The position numbers and the translations under genes were made by a program. Below the pieces are notes generated by a model, which did no database searches, was not told the origin of the DNA, and saw only the letters and a list, made by a program, of their open reading frames with translations. 64,000 nt of DNA from UBA699 sp050261915 (GTDB taxonomy: Bacteria > Bacillota > Clostridia > Clostridiales > Clostridiaceae): assembly GCA_050261915.1 (NCBI GenBank), contig JBLNDT010000057.1:1-64000 (forward strand). The letters run 5' to 3'. Of the stretch, positions 54,446-62,673 are shown in pieces (positions within the stretch are counted from its first letter, which is position 1; each line of letters opens with the position of its first letter).

Positions 54446-55333
54446 TCACAGCACCCCCTTGCTGGCGCTGTCCTTATTGCCGCCCATTTTAGAATTTATT
54501 ATCATAACAGCAAGCATTACTACGATAAGAATTACTGATATGGAGGACCCAAAAGGCCAGTCCCTTGCTGTTAAGAATTGATTCTTTATAAGATTGCTCA
54601 TTAGTACAACCTTGCTGCCACCCATTAGATCTGTTATAAAGAACAATCCAAGAGTTGGTATAAATACCAAAAGTGATCCAGAAATAATTCCTCCCTTTGT
54701 TAATGGGAGAGTTATTCTTAAAAATTTGCTTAAAGGCCCTGCCCCTAGGTCTGATGCTGCGTCCAAAAGCCTTTTATCAAGTTTTTCTATGGATGTATAT
54801 AATGGAAGAACCATAAATGGAAACATCATGTATATCATCCCAACCATAACAGCAAAATTGTTATACATCATATGCAGAGGCGCTTTAATAATTCCAAGGT
54901 ATAACAAAATAGTATTAATAATACCTTCTGTCCTTAAAAGAATAATCATTGCATAAGTTCTAACCAGGGAATTTGTCCAAAATGGAACCATTATCATAAG
55001 TAAAAACAAGGGCTTATATTTTTTCTTTGCATTTGCAATTATATATGCAAAGGGATACCCAAATAAAAGACAAAATAAGGTAGTATATACTGCAACTAAA
55101 ATTGATTTCCCAAATATACTTAAATAAAGTGGATTTATTAGCCTTTCATAATTAGAGAAGGTAAACTTATATACAATATTTCCTACCTCTCCTCTTGTAC
55201 AAAAGCTGACTATTACTATGAAAATTATGGGCATTACAAAGAAACCAGTCATCCAGATTCCTGCTGGAAAAATGGTACTTAATAGCTTTGAAGCAGGGGT
55301 TACCTTAGAGTTTGAAGTTGTGCTGTTTTTCAT
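54446..55333 (-). CDS. potB: Polyamine ABC transporter permease PotB
   Basis: A 295-residue permease with six membrane segments. The EAA loop is seen as LLDAASDLGAGPLSKFLRITLPL at about 205, which contacts PotA. Start and stop abut potA and potCD with 11 and 0 bases between, so the three form an operon. AGGGGG precedes the ATG. Confidence 0.92.
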   Translation of the reverse strand: MKNSTTSNSKVTPASKLLSTIFPAGIWMTGFFVMPIIFIVIVSFCTRGEVGNIVYKFTFSNYERLINPLYLSIFGKSILVAVYTTLFCLLFGYPFAYIIANAKKKYKPLFLLMIMVPFWTNSLVRTYAMIILLRTEGIINTILLYLGIIKAPLHMMYNNFAVMVGMIYMMFPFMVLPLYTSIEKLDKRLLDAASDLGAGPLSKFLRITLPLTKGGIISGSLLVFIPTLGLFFITDLMGGSKVVLMSNLIKNQFLTARDWPFGSSISVILIVVMLAVMIINSKMGGNKDSASKGVL

Positions 55334-55344
55334 CTATCTGCCCC

Positions 55345-56439
55345 CTATTCCTTAATTACTATTGTATGATCAGGTTTCCATGTTACAAAATAATCCTTTT
55401 CATAATCAAAGTTAACTATGCTCTTACTTGTTTCATTAATTGGTTCATTAACAACTATTTCTTTTCCGTTGCTTAAAATCATAACAATTTTTATATTGGA
55501 GCCTATGTATATCTTTTCCTTAAACCTGCACTGAAGCCATACATCTCCTTCATCTGCAGTTTCTTTTACTTTAATTCTTTCAGGCCTTACGGAAACTACA
55601 AATTTATCACCAAGACCATAATTTAAATTAGGAATTCTAATAATATCCTGTTCCTGTTCAAGCTGCAATAAAACTTCATCCTGCTTAAGCTTAAACACCT
55701 GACCTAGAAGTAAGTTAGTTTCACCAAGAAAATCAGCAACAAATTTTGTTTCAGGCTGCTCGTACAATTCTTCTGGAGTACCAACCTGTTCTATAATCCC
55801 TTGATTCATTACAACTATTCTGTCAGACATGGTAAGTGCTTCTTCCTGATCGTGAGTTACAAATACAAAAGTAATGCCAAGTATTTTCTGTAGATGCTTA
55901 AGTTCCAACTGCATCTGTTTTCTGAGTTTTAAATCTAATGCTCCCAGGGGTTCATCAAGTAATAAAACCTTTGGACTATTTATTACGGCACGGGCTATGG
56001 CAACTCTTTGCATCTGACCTCCGCTGAGTTGTGAAGGCATCCTGTTTTCAAAGCCTTCAAGCTGTACCATCTTAAGCATTTCTGAAACCTTCCTGCTTAT
56101 TAAGTTTTTGTCTGTTTTCTTCATCTTAAGACCAAAAGCTATATTATCAAAAATATTCATGTGGGGAAATAATGCATAATTCTGAAATACCGTGTTTACA
56201 CATCGTTTATAGGGTGGCATTTCCGTAACATCTTCTCCATCAATTACAACTTTTCCGCTGGTTGGGTTTTCAAAACCTGCTATAATTCTAAGTGTAGTGG
56301 TTTTCCCACAACCGCTGGGACCAAGTAAAGTTAAAAACTCTCCTTTTTTGATCTCCAAATTCATATCATTAATAACTGAATTCTTCTGATCAAAAATCTT
56401 ACAGACATTCTCCAATTGAACAAAAACATCTTTTGTCAC
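55345..56439 (-). CDS. potA: Polyamine ABC transporter ATPase PotA
   Basis: A 364-residue ATPase: P-loop GPSGCGKTTTLRII near residue 38, signature LSGGQMQRVAIARA, Walker B VLLLDEPLGALD, and a C-terminal TOBE-type regulatory domain from about 280. It powers import with PotB and the PotC-PotD fusion. Start GTG 56439, with GGGAG ten bases before. It is first in the operon. Confidence 0.93.
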   Translation of the reverse strand: MTKDVFVQLENVCKIFDQKNSVINDMNLEIKKGEFLTLLGPSGCGKTTTLRIIAGFENPTSGKVVIDGEDVTEMPPYKRCVNTVFQNYALFPHMNIFDNIAFGLKMKKTDKNLISRKVSEMLKMVQLEGFENRMPSQLSGGQMQRVAIARAVINSPKVLLLDEPLGALDLKLRKQMQLELKHLQKILGITFVFVTHDQEEALTMSDRIVVMNQGIIEQVGTPEELYEQPETKFVADFLGETNLLLGQVFKLKQDEVLLQLEQEQDIIRIPNLNYGLGDKFVVSVRPERIKVKETADEGDVWLQCRFKEKIYIGSNIKIVMILSNGKEIVVNEPINETSKSIVNFDYEKDYFVTWKPDHTIVIKE

Positions 56440-56543
56440 ACCTTAACATCTCCCTTGCAAAATTAATAACAGAAAAAATATATCACATTAAATTTCAAAC
56501 TTCAACAATTAATAACAAAAATATACCTTTGAATCCATATTTT

Positions 56544-57065
56544 CTAAATTTCATTTTGTTCCTCTTCCATAATAGAAAGTGTTTTCATTATTAATTCCTG
56601 ATTTTTCATTATTTCATCAATTTTATAGTGAAGATCTTCCACTATTAATTCTGATTTTAAATTTACTTCATAATCATTTCTTGCCCTTATTCTATCCTTT
56701 TCTTCCTGTCTATTTTGGCTCATCATTATTACTGGTGCCTGAATAGCAGCAATGCATGATAATACAAGATTGAGTAGGATAAATGGATATGGATCAAAAC
56801 TGTTACCCTTAGATATAGTATTGTAAAGTATCCAGGAGCCAAGAATTAAAATAAATATAATAATAAATATCCAGCTTCCTGCAAACCTGGCAAGGGAATC
56901 TGCCATTTTATCTCCAAAGGTAAGGTCTGCTTTCATATTTGAAGTATCTGTGGAAACCCGCTGCCTTACAAGTATATGCATAATTTCTTCATCTTCAAGG
57001 TCCAATATGCTTTCCTGTTCTAAAATTGTATTTATAAGTTCAGCTTTAGTAATATTGTTTTTCAT
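56544..57065 (-). CDS. DUF1003 membrane protein
   Basis: A 173-residue protein with two membrane helices (WIFIIIFILILGSWILYNTI and FILLNLVLSCIAAIQAPVIMM) and the DUF1003 core ending SQNRQEEKDRIRARNDYEVNLKSELIVEDL. Function unknown. GGAGG precedes the ATG. It stands between a terminator and potA, and may have its own promoter in 57066-57150. Confidence 0.88.
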   Translation of the reverse strand: MKNNITKAELINTILEQESILDLEDEEIMHILVRQRVSTDTSNMKADLTFGDKMADSLARFAGSWIFIIIFILILGSWILYNTISKGNSFDPYPFILLNLVLSCIAAIQAPVIMMSQNRQEEKDRIRARNDYEVNLKSELIVEDLHYKIDEIMKNQELIMKTLSIMEEEQNEI

Positions 57066-57150
57066 AATAAGCCTCCATAAGTTTAATTTAATAATATATA
57101 TATACTATCACTATTTATAAATATTAAAATGATAAAGTTAAATACAATGT

Positions 57151-57187
57151 AAAAAAGGCACTTTTCACATAAGGTGAAAAGTGCCTT
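57151..57187 (-). terminator. Strong terminator between the SsuABC region and DUF1003
   Basis: AGGCACTTTTCAC pairs with GTGAAAAGTGCCT (57156-57168 with 57174-57186), followed by six T on the minus strand. Confidence 0.88.
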
Positions 57188-57197
57188 CAACTAAATT

Positions 57198-57248
57198 TTA
57201 CAGGATTTCATTTCTAAAAATTTGAATCACCAATAATATAATGCTCAT
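57198..57248 (-). CDS. Possible 16-residue hydrophobic peptide
   Basis: ATG 57248 lies seven bases after AAGGGGG, an excellent ribosome binding site, and opens MSIILLVIQIFRNEIL before a stop; the terminator hairpin is 10 bases on. The codon count is small and no family is known, so the call rests on the site alone. It lies between two terminators. Confidence 0.35.
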   Translation of the reverse strand: MSIILLVIQIFRNEIL

Positions 57249-57251
57249 ATT

Positions 57252-57363
57252 TCAGCCCCCTTTCATTGGTATTCCATAAGCTTTTGATTTGCAGCACTTT
57301 ATCATTGTATTCAAGACTAAAAAGATTGTTCCAAAAAATAAAAAAAGAACATGGGCAATTTAC
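57252..57363 (-). other. Open frame lacking a start, just upstream of the 16-residue ORF
   Basis: In one minus-strand frame the codons read KIAHVLFLFFGTIFLVLN, then TMIKCCKSKAYGIPMKGG and a stop at 57252-57254, with a hydrophobic segment followed by a basic, Cys-containing tail. There is no convincing start codon, only an ATG in another frame nearby (57378) and an internal ATG. It may be a small membrane-protein gene with a frameshift or an unusual start, or chance. Confidence 0.25.
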
Positions 57364-57376
57364 CACCACATGTTCA
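57340..57376 (-). terminator. Terminator after the SsuA-like gene
   Basis: GAACATG pairs with CATGTTC (57346-57352 with 57369-57375), followed by seven T on the minus strand. It lies right after the SsuA stop. Confidence 0.7.
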
Positions 57377-57386
57377 TATTAACTTA

Positions 57387-58325
57387 CTATTTTTTTATCA
57401 ATGATCTTATATCAACCTTTTTAGTCATCATTTCATTTTTAATGAGAAAGTCATGAGTTTTTTCCAGCTCTGTTATGTCCTTATCTGTTATTTCTGGATT
57501 GAAGTCGTATAAACTATACATGGCTTTTACTTCATCTACTGTCATCTTTGTTTCATCTGCAGTTAACTTAAATGTTTCATCAGGATTGTTTTTCATGAAT
57601 TCAAGGCTGTTCTGGTGAACCTGAAGATACCTTTTTACAAGGTCTGGGTGCTGTTTAAGAAACTCTCCCCTGACTGCAATAACAATAGTTGCATCTAAAA
57701 GTCCTTCTCCTGTTGTTACGATATGGGCACCGCTCTTTAATGCCTGATTCACTGCTGCCCCTGCCACTAAAGCGGCATCTGCACTGCCGGATAGCATTGC
57801 TGAAAGTCCTGTTGGTATTTCCATATTAATATAATTAAAGTCTGATGCTTTTAGACCTTCCTTATCTGTTGCTGCCAGCAACAGCTGGTGTAATATAGTT
57901 CCCTTTGGACCTACAATTTTCTTTCCCTTCAAATCTGCTGCAGTTTTAATTGCTGGGTCCTTTGCCATAATAGTAAATGACTTTGGAGCCCTGCTGTATA
58001 TTCCTATGATTTTAAGGTCTACACCATTTGATGCTGCCAAAATTGCAGAGGTGGCTCCCAGTGCATTGGCAAAATCCAAGGAACCTGCAGCCATAGCTTC
58101 AGTCATCTTGGGACCTGCTGTTATATCAGAGTAAACAATCTTTGTATTGTCTTTACCAAATTCATTTTCAAATAAATTTTTCTTTTTTTCTACTATTGAT
58201 GGAACATTAAGTGGAGCCTTTACGTAAGATATGTTGATTTGATCAACCTTAGTGGTTCCCCCTGAGCATGCAGTAAGCATGAAAATTGACAACAACATTG
58301 TAAGAAAGACAGATAATTTTTTCAT
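57387..58325 (-). CDS. ABC transporter substrate-binding lipoprotein (SsuA/NMT1-like)
   Basis: A 312-residue lipoprotein. The signal peptide ends in the lipobox LTAC (residues 17-20). The rest is an NMT1/SsuA-like fold (INISYVKAPLNVPSIVEKKK, SALMSGSADAALVAGAAVNQ). The family takes up sulfonates, nitrate, taurine or thiamine precursors; the sequence does not decide. AAGGGGGAG precedes the ATG. With the two genes upstream it forms an operon. Confidence 0.88.
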   Translation of the reverse strand: MKKLSVFLTMLLSIFMLTACSGGTTKVDQINISYVKAPLNVPSIVEKKKNLFENEFGKDNTKIVYSDITAGPKMTEAMAAGSLDFANALGATSAILAASNGVDLKIIGIYSRAPKSFTIMAKDPAIKTAADLKGKKIVGPKGTILHQLLLAATDKEGLKASDFNYINMEIPTGLSAMLSGSADAALVAGAAVNQALKSGAHIVTTGEGLLDATIVIAVRGEFLKQHPDLVKRYLQVHQNSLEFMKNNPDETFKLTADETKMTVDEVKAMYSLYDFNPEITDKDITELEKTHDFLIKNEMMTKKVDIRSLIKK

Positions 58326-58345
58326 TTTTTTACTCCCCCTTGTTT

Positions 58346-59077
58346 TTATTCATTTAAAATCAAAGATAGAAGTTCTTCTCTGATTTTTAAAAAATTTTCA
58401 CTATTAAACTTTCTTGGATAAGGCATATCTATATTTAATTCCTTTAAAACTATTCCATTATCCATGGCTATTACCTTTTGTCCCAGGTAAACAGCCTCAT
58501 CCACATCATGGGTTACAAAAATAATTGTTTTTTTGTGTTCATTTAAAATTTCTATAAGGTCATTTTGAAGCTTTCTCCTGTTGAAGGCATCCAGGGCTCC
58601 CAAAGGCTCATCCATCAATATAAGATCCGGATTATAACACAAGGTTCTTCCAAGTGCTGTTCTTTGTGCCATTCCTCCTGAAATTTGTGAAGGATAGGCA
58701 TCTTTGAAATCCCATAACCCCAACATTTCAAGGTATTTATCCACAGTCTTATCAATATAATCCTTATCTTTAATATTAAGCATGGAAAACCCAAGATTAT
58801 CTTTAACTGTAAGCCAAGGCATTAGTCTGGGTTCCTGAAACATAATACCAACTCTTTCTATATCCTTGGAAAAAGTTACATCACCGCTGGTTTTGTTTTC
58901 AAGTCCTGCAAGAATTCTAAGCAATGTGGTTTTTCCGCAACCGCTTTTACCCACAATAGTAACAAAACTCCCCTGTTCAATATCTAAGTTGATATGATCA
59001 AGAGCGTTCACCCGCTTTCCTTTAATATCATATATTTTACACAGCTTCTTTATGGTAACCGCCTGCATAACGTCCAT
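58346..59077 (-). CDS. ABC transporter ATPase (SsuB-like)
   Basis: A 243-residue ATPase: P-loop GKSGCGKTTLLRIL near residue 43, signature ISGGMAQRTALGRTL, Walker B LILMDEPLGALD. It overlaps the permease gene by 41 bases if ATG 59077 is used; ATG 59068 is an alternative with a better-spaced GGGAG. It energises uptake of the unknown substrate with the neighbouring permease and lipoprotein. Confidence 0.9.
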   Translation of the reverse strand: MDVMQAVTIKKLCKIYDIKGKRVNALDHINLDIEQGSFVTIVGKSGCGKTTLLRILAGLENKTSGDVTFSKDIERVGIMFQEPRLMPWLTVKDNLGFSMLNIKDKDYIDKTVDKYLEMLGLWDFKDAYPSQISGGMAQRTALGRTLCYNPDLILMDEPLGALDAFNRRKLQNDLIEILNEHKKTIIFVTHDVDEAVYLGQKVIAMDNGIVLKELNIDMPYPRKFNSENFLKIREELLSLILNE

Positions 59078-59819
59078 TCTCCCTGTTCCACACTAAAAAT
59101 TTATTTGTAAGTTTCAAAAACAAAGCATCTACCAGACAACCTAGTATTCCGATAATCAAAATACCCACTATTATAATATCCGGTCTGGATAGCTGCTCAG
59201 CTTCAATTATCATATAACCAATTCCAGTGGAAGCAGCAACAAGTTCAGCTCCGATCAAGGATCTCCAGCTGTACCCTAAGCCAAGCTGCAGCCCCACCAG
59301 AATTGAAGGAAGAGCTTGTGGAAATATAATTCTTATCAAAATATCTTTTTTTGAAAAATTAAATACAGTACCTACCTCTTCAAGCTTTTCATCAGCATTG
59401 ATTATTCCACTTACCGTGTTTAAAAATACTGGAAAAAAAGTAGCAAGTATTATTATGGTAAGTTTTGAAGCTTCCCCTATTCCCATCCATAATATCAAGA
59501 TAGGTATAAGTGATATAGGCGGAATATGTCTCATAAATTCTAAAAAGGGCTTTAGGTAATGGTAAATATTTTTATGCAATGAAACAAGTACAGCTAATGG
59601 AATTGCTGCTGCAGTTGTAATGATAAATCCTACAAAAACCCTAAAAAGGCTTGCCCTTACATTACTTTGCAAAGTACCATCCTTAATCAATGTTATAGAA
59701 GTATCCAGTATTCTTTCAGGTGAAGGAAGCAGATATGAATTTACAATATTAAATCTTGAGGCTCCCCACCATATTAATATTAGAATTAAAGGTATAATTA
59801 AACCTTTTCCTTTTTTCAT
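59037..59819 (-). CDS. ABC transporter permease (SsuC-like)
   Basis: A 260-residue permease with about six membrane segments (MKKGKGLIIPLILILIWWG at the start) and the cytoplasmic loop VGTVFNFSKKDILIRIIFPQALPSI. Its ATG overlaps the stop of the TM1266-like regulator gene by three bases (ATGA), so the two are translationally coupled. Confidence 0.9.
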   Translation of the reverse strand: MKKGKGLIIPLILILIWWGASRFNIVNSYLLPSPERILDTSITLIKDGTLQSNVRASLFRVFVGFIITTAAAIPLAVLVSLHKNIYHYLKPFLEFMRHIPPISLIPILILWMGIGEASKLTIIILATFFPVFLNTVSGIINADEKLEEVGTVFNFSKKDILIRIIFPQALPSILVGLQLGLGYSWRSLIGAELVAASTGIGYMIIEAEQLSRPDIIIVGILIIGILGCLVDALFLKLTNKFLVWNRENGRYAGGYHKEAV

Positions 59820-60076
59820 AGCTGTATTTCTTTTTTTGAAAGAGAGGTTTTAACTGTAATGCCTTTAATATTTCCAATTTTTCCAGTAAGGCTGTTAATT
59901 TCGTCCAAAGAGCCGCATACTATGATTGATATAACGGTAAGCCCCTCCTTATCAAAGGGAACTCCCATTCTTCCCCTTACGATACCTTTGAAATCTGATA
60001 CCACTCTGTTAAAATCAGCCTGAGAATCCTCAGGATTTTCAATTATTATTCCTAGAACAGCTATTCTATTATTCAT
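59816..60076 (-). CDS. TM1266-like putative regulator (iron-only hydrogenase system family)
   Basis: An 86-residue protein with a ferredoxin-like/ACT-type fold: MNNRIAVLGIIIENPEDSQ at the start and KEGLTVISIIVCGSLDEINSLTGKIG in the second half. NCBI uses the name 'TM1266 family iron-only hydrogenase system putative regulator' for such proteins (from memory). TAGGAGG precedes ATG 60076. It overlaps the permease gene by three bases. The ligand is unknown, and no hydrogenase gene is in the window. Confidence 0.8.
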   Translation of the reverse strand: MNNRIAVLGIIIENPEDSQADFNRVVSDFKGIVRGRMGVPFDKEGLTVISIIVCGSLDEINSLTGKIGNIKGITVKTSLSKKEIQL

Positions 60077-60095
60077 ATTAAAACCTCCTAAACAA

Positions 60096-60124
60096 AAAAT
60101 AAAAAACTTTCCATAAGGAAAGTT
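60096..60124 (-). terminator. Terminator hairpin in the leader of the regulator-SsuCBA operon
   Basis: ACTTTCC pairs with GGAAAGT (60106-60112 with 60117-60123), followed on the minus strand by TTTTTATTTTTTG and then, 8 bases on, TAGGAGG of the next gene. A -10-like TATAAT lies upstream at 60167-60162. It could end readthrough from the gene upstream or act as an attenuator. Confidence 0.6.
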
Positions 60125-60299
60125 AGAACGCAAAATAAACCCATTGACATAAAATCTATGCATTATACCTAATTCCTCTTTAGATCAGACTACTCTTTTC
60201 AAAAAGGTCATATTTTTCAAAGCAACAAATAAACCAAGAATTCTCTCAATTAATTTGAAGTTTATATTATAATCAGAATATCAGTAAAACCTATATTTG

Positions 60300-60836
60300 T
60301 CAATTAATGCTTTTGTGTTTAATTGCTGTATACAAAATGATAAATGCAAACATACTAATGAAAATATCTCCCACACTTAAAATGCAATAACCTAAATCTA
60401 TGAAGTCTGTTAAAAATTTATAATTTACAGCAGAAGTCCCAAGGATATGAACATCCTTAACTTTATCGAAGTACTCTGGATTAACATACCCTGTAATATA
60501 TGACAAACTAGGATAAACTGGCATTTTACCACCATTTGCTTCTATTACAAAATTATTCAATTCACTCCCCACCGCAGCAAAAACTACTGCGATAAATGTA
60601 CTCTTATAAAGCTCATATTTAAAAATAACTCCAAAAAAAGCGGCAGTGTATAAAACCCTATAAATTACTGCATATTTTACAATCTCGGTGTATCCTTTAA
60701 ACAGTGCTGCTTCTATAAAAATGTAAACCGCTGATACAACGAAAATAATATAAATAGGCCAATCCTTTAAAATTGGTTTAATTTTATAACCCTTCAATTT
60801 TGCAGCTATAAATGCCAAAATTACAGTTTCTGTCAT
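60300..60836 (-). CDS. DUF5317-like polytopic membrane protein
   Basis: A 178-residue protein with four or five membrane segments and the motif ANGGKMPVYPSLSYITGY, which fits DUF5317 (from memory). The function is unknown. GAGGTG precedes the ATG. It is set apart from its neighbours by intergenic regions of 103 and 223 bases. Confidence 0.7.
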   Translation of the reverse strand: MTETVILAFIAAKLKGYKIKPILKDWPIYIIFVVSAVYIFIEAALFKGYTEIVKYAVIYRVLYTAAFFGVIFKYELYKSTFIAVVFAAVGSELNNFVIEANGGKMPVYPSLSYITGYVNPEYFDKVKDVHILGTSAVNYKFLTDFIDLGYCILSVGDIFISMFAFIILYTAIKHKSIN

Positions 60837-60910
60837 AGTATCACCTCAACAAAATAATACATCTTTTACATTTATTATATTATATTCTTTCTTATATAAC
60901 CAGATAATAT

Positions 60911-60936
60911 AAAAACCCAGCTGTAAAGCTGGGTAA
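60911..60936 (-). terminator. Terminator after the permease gene
   Basis: ACCCAGCT pairs with AGCTGGGT (60915-60922 with 60927-60934), followed by TTTTT on the minus strand. Confidence 0.88.
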
Positions 60937-60939
60937 AAT

Positions 60940-62253
60940 TTATTTTCTTTTTAGATATGCATAAACCGGCAATCCAAGAAGTGTTACTCCTATACCGAAA
61001 ATTGCATAGCTTGTGCTTGTTATTAAAGTACTTATAACTATATATACTGCACCTAATATCCCTATTATTGGCACAACAGGGTATAATGGCACTTTATACT
61101 GTTCATCACTTATGAGTTCCTTGTGTTTTGATCTTAGTATGAATACTCCTCCTATTCCTAGAAGGAAGAAGAGCCATATTACAAATACAGCAAGATTTGT
61201 TAGTGCATCAAAGGATCCAGACACTGCATATATTATTCCAAGAACTCCTTGAAATATTAATGCATTTACCGGGGTTCCACTTTTTGATGTTTTTCCGAAA
61301 AAATTCTTGAATGGTATAAGGCTGTCCTCTGCCATTGCATATGGAAGTCTTGAAGCTGTAAGAAGCAACCCGCTTACACAGCCAGTTATTGAAACCAATA
61401 TTCCAACAGCTATTAGTTTAGCACCTAACGGCCCAAATAATATTACCGCAGCATCTGCAGCAACTTTTTTTGAAGCCATTACTTCTATTGGCAGCATAGT
61501 GTTGAAAATTGCAATGTTAACCCCTAAATAAATTAAAGTAATAAATGAAAGTCCAAATATAATCGCTTTTGGTAGGTTTTTTGAAGGTTTTTCAATTTCA
61601 TTCCCCATATTGGTTAAAGTTATCCATCCCTCAAAGGAAAAGAGAACCCCTAAAATTGCTGCACCAAAACCTGCCCCTGTGCTTTTATCTGAAATCATAG
61701 GAACAAAACCATGAGCATGTCCCATTATTAATCCAAATATAAATATAGCTGCTATTGGGATAAGCTTTCCAATAGTAAAAATCACAGTGAATTTTGTAGC
61801 TGCCTTAGTTGATATTAAATTTATGGCAGTAAGTAATACTATGAAAATAACAGCCAGGATTTTTTGCCCACCTGGTGTAATATCTGCTAATGTGGTGCAT
61901 TGAGAAGCAAAAACTACTGAAAGTGCTGCTGCAATACCTGGAAAATAAACAAGTACCTGCACCCATCCCATTAAAAAATAAAATTTTTCACCATATAATT
62001 CTTTAAGATATACCATAAGTCCGCCAGTTTTAGGAATTGCTGAACCTATTTCAGCAATACTAAGAGCCCCTGCAATGGTTATTACTGCGCCAACCACCCA
62101 GGCTAAAATTGCAAGTCCAGGTGCTCCACCAACATCTGCAAGAACCTTTGAAGGTTTAAAAAATACTCCTGAACCAATAACTATACCAATTACAAGTAAC
62201 GTTGCTTCCCCAAGCTTTATAACTTTTTTTCCTGTTACATTTTTTTCTGACAC
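60940..62253 (-). CDS. APC-family amino-acid permease
   Basis: A 437-residue transporter with twelve membrane segments. The helix-1 motif LVIGIVIGSGVFFKP and AEIGSAIPKTGGLMVYL are those of the LAT-like/YfnA and SteT branch. The start is GTG 62253, seven bases after AAGGAGG. Its expression is controlled by a T-box upstream, so the permease likely carries the amino acid sensed by that T-box. A terminator follows. Confidence 0.9.
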   Translation of the reverse strand: MSEKNVTGKKVIKLGEATLLVIGIVIGSGVFFKPSKVLADVGGAPGLAILAWVVGAVITIAGALSIAEIGSAIPKTGGLMVYLKELYGEKFYFLMGWVQVLVYFPGIAAALSVVFASQCTTLADITPGGQKILAVIFIVLLTAINLISTKAATKFTVIFTIGKLIPIAAIFIFGLIMGHAHGFVPMISDKSTGAGFGAAILGVLFSFEGWITLTNMGNEIEKPSKNLPKAIIFGLSFITLIYLGVNIAIFNTMLPIEVMASKKVAADAAVILFGPLGAKLIAVGILVSITGCVSGLLLTASRLPYAMAEDSLIPFKNFFGKTSKSGTPVNALIFQGVLGIIYAVSGSFDALTNLAVFVIWLFFLLGIGGVFILRSKHKELISDEQYKVPLYPVVPIIGILGAVYIVISTLITSTSYAIFGIGVTLLGLPVYAYLKRK

Positions 62254-62289
62254 GTTTATTCCTCCTTAGCTTGTTAAAGTTATATAAAA

Positions 62290-62305
62290 TTCATTGGCCA
62301 ATGAA
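62290..62305. repeat. Perfect 16-base palindrome in the leader
   Basis: TTCATTGGCCAATGAA lies between the T-box terminator and the permease start, in the transcribed leader. It could be a protein-binding operator or a stem in the RNA close to the ribosome binding site (62260s). Confidence 0.5.
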
Positions 62306-62325
62306 AATTAACTAATTTTGGACGT

Positions 62326-62543
62326 AAAAAAACAGACCTTCCCCTGGGGCGAAAGTCTGTCGCGGTACCACCCAATTTTATAACTCAATAATATAACGGT
62401 TTTAACCGGCTAGGCCTACTTAATTTCAGCCTGCAGCTCCAGGGGGTAATTCAATATGACGAACCCACAGTCTTTCACCAGCCGACTGTTCTCTTAAAAG
62501 TAAATGTCATATTTACTAATCCCTATCAATGCTTTTCTCATTG
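62326..62543 (-). ncRNA. T-box riboswitch (leader of the amino-acid permease)
   Basis: On the minus strand the T-box sequence GGGTGGTACCGCG is at 62373-62361, followed by the terminator (ACAGAC with GTCTGT, then T-run, 62360-62326). Upstream lie the stem I elements: an AGTA motif, the helix ATATGAC/GTCATAT and the specifier loop region GAATTACC (62453-62446). The specifier may be AUU (Ile) or UUA (Leu), depending on alignment. Uncharged tRNA should stabilise the antiterminator and turn on the permease. Confidence 0.95.
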
Positions 62544-62549
62544 TTAAAA

Positions 62550-62578
62550 ATTATACTATATAATCAATTTTTCGTCAA
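62550..62578 (-). promoter_or_regulatory. Sigma-A promoter of the T-box/permease transcript
   Basis: -35 TTGACG (62578-62573), 17-base spacer, -10 TATAAT (62555-62550) on the minus strand. The start would be near 62543, just before stem I of the T-box. Confidence 0.85.
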
Positions 62579-62673
62579 CATGTTAACTTTAGTTTTTTTG
62601 ATATAGCGCTATAAACGTTCTCCTTTTAACGATTGAATTATAGCTGCCTTTGTGATTTTTTCTACAAATTTTG

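Noticed and set aside
62603..62614. ATAGCGCTAT-type palindrome upstream of the T-box promoter as an operator
   Set aside because: It is short and symmetrical by composition, with no repeat elsewhere; not enough support.
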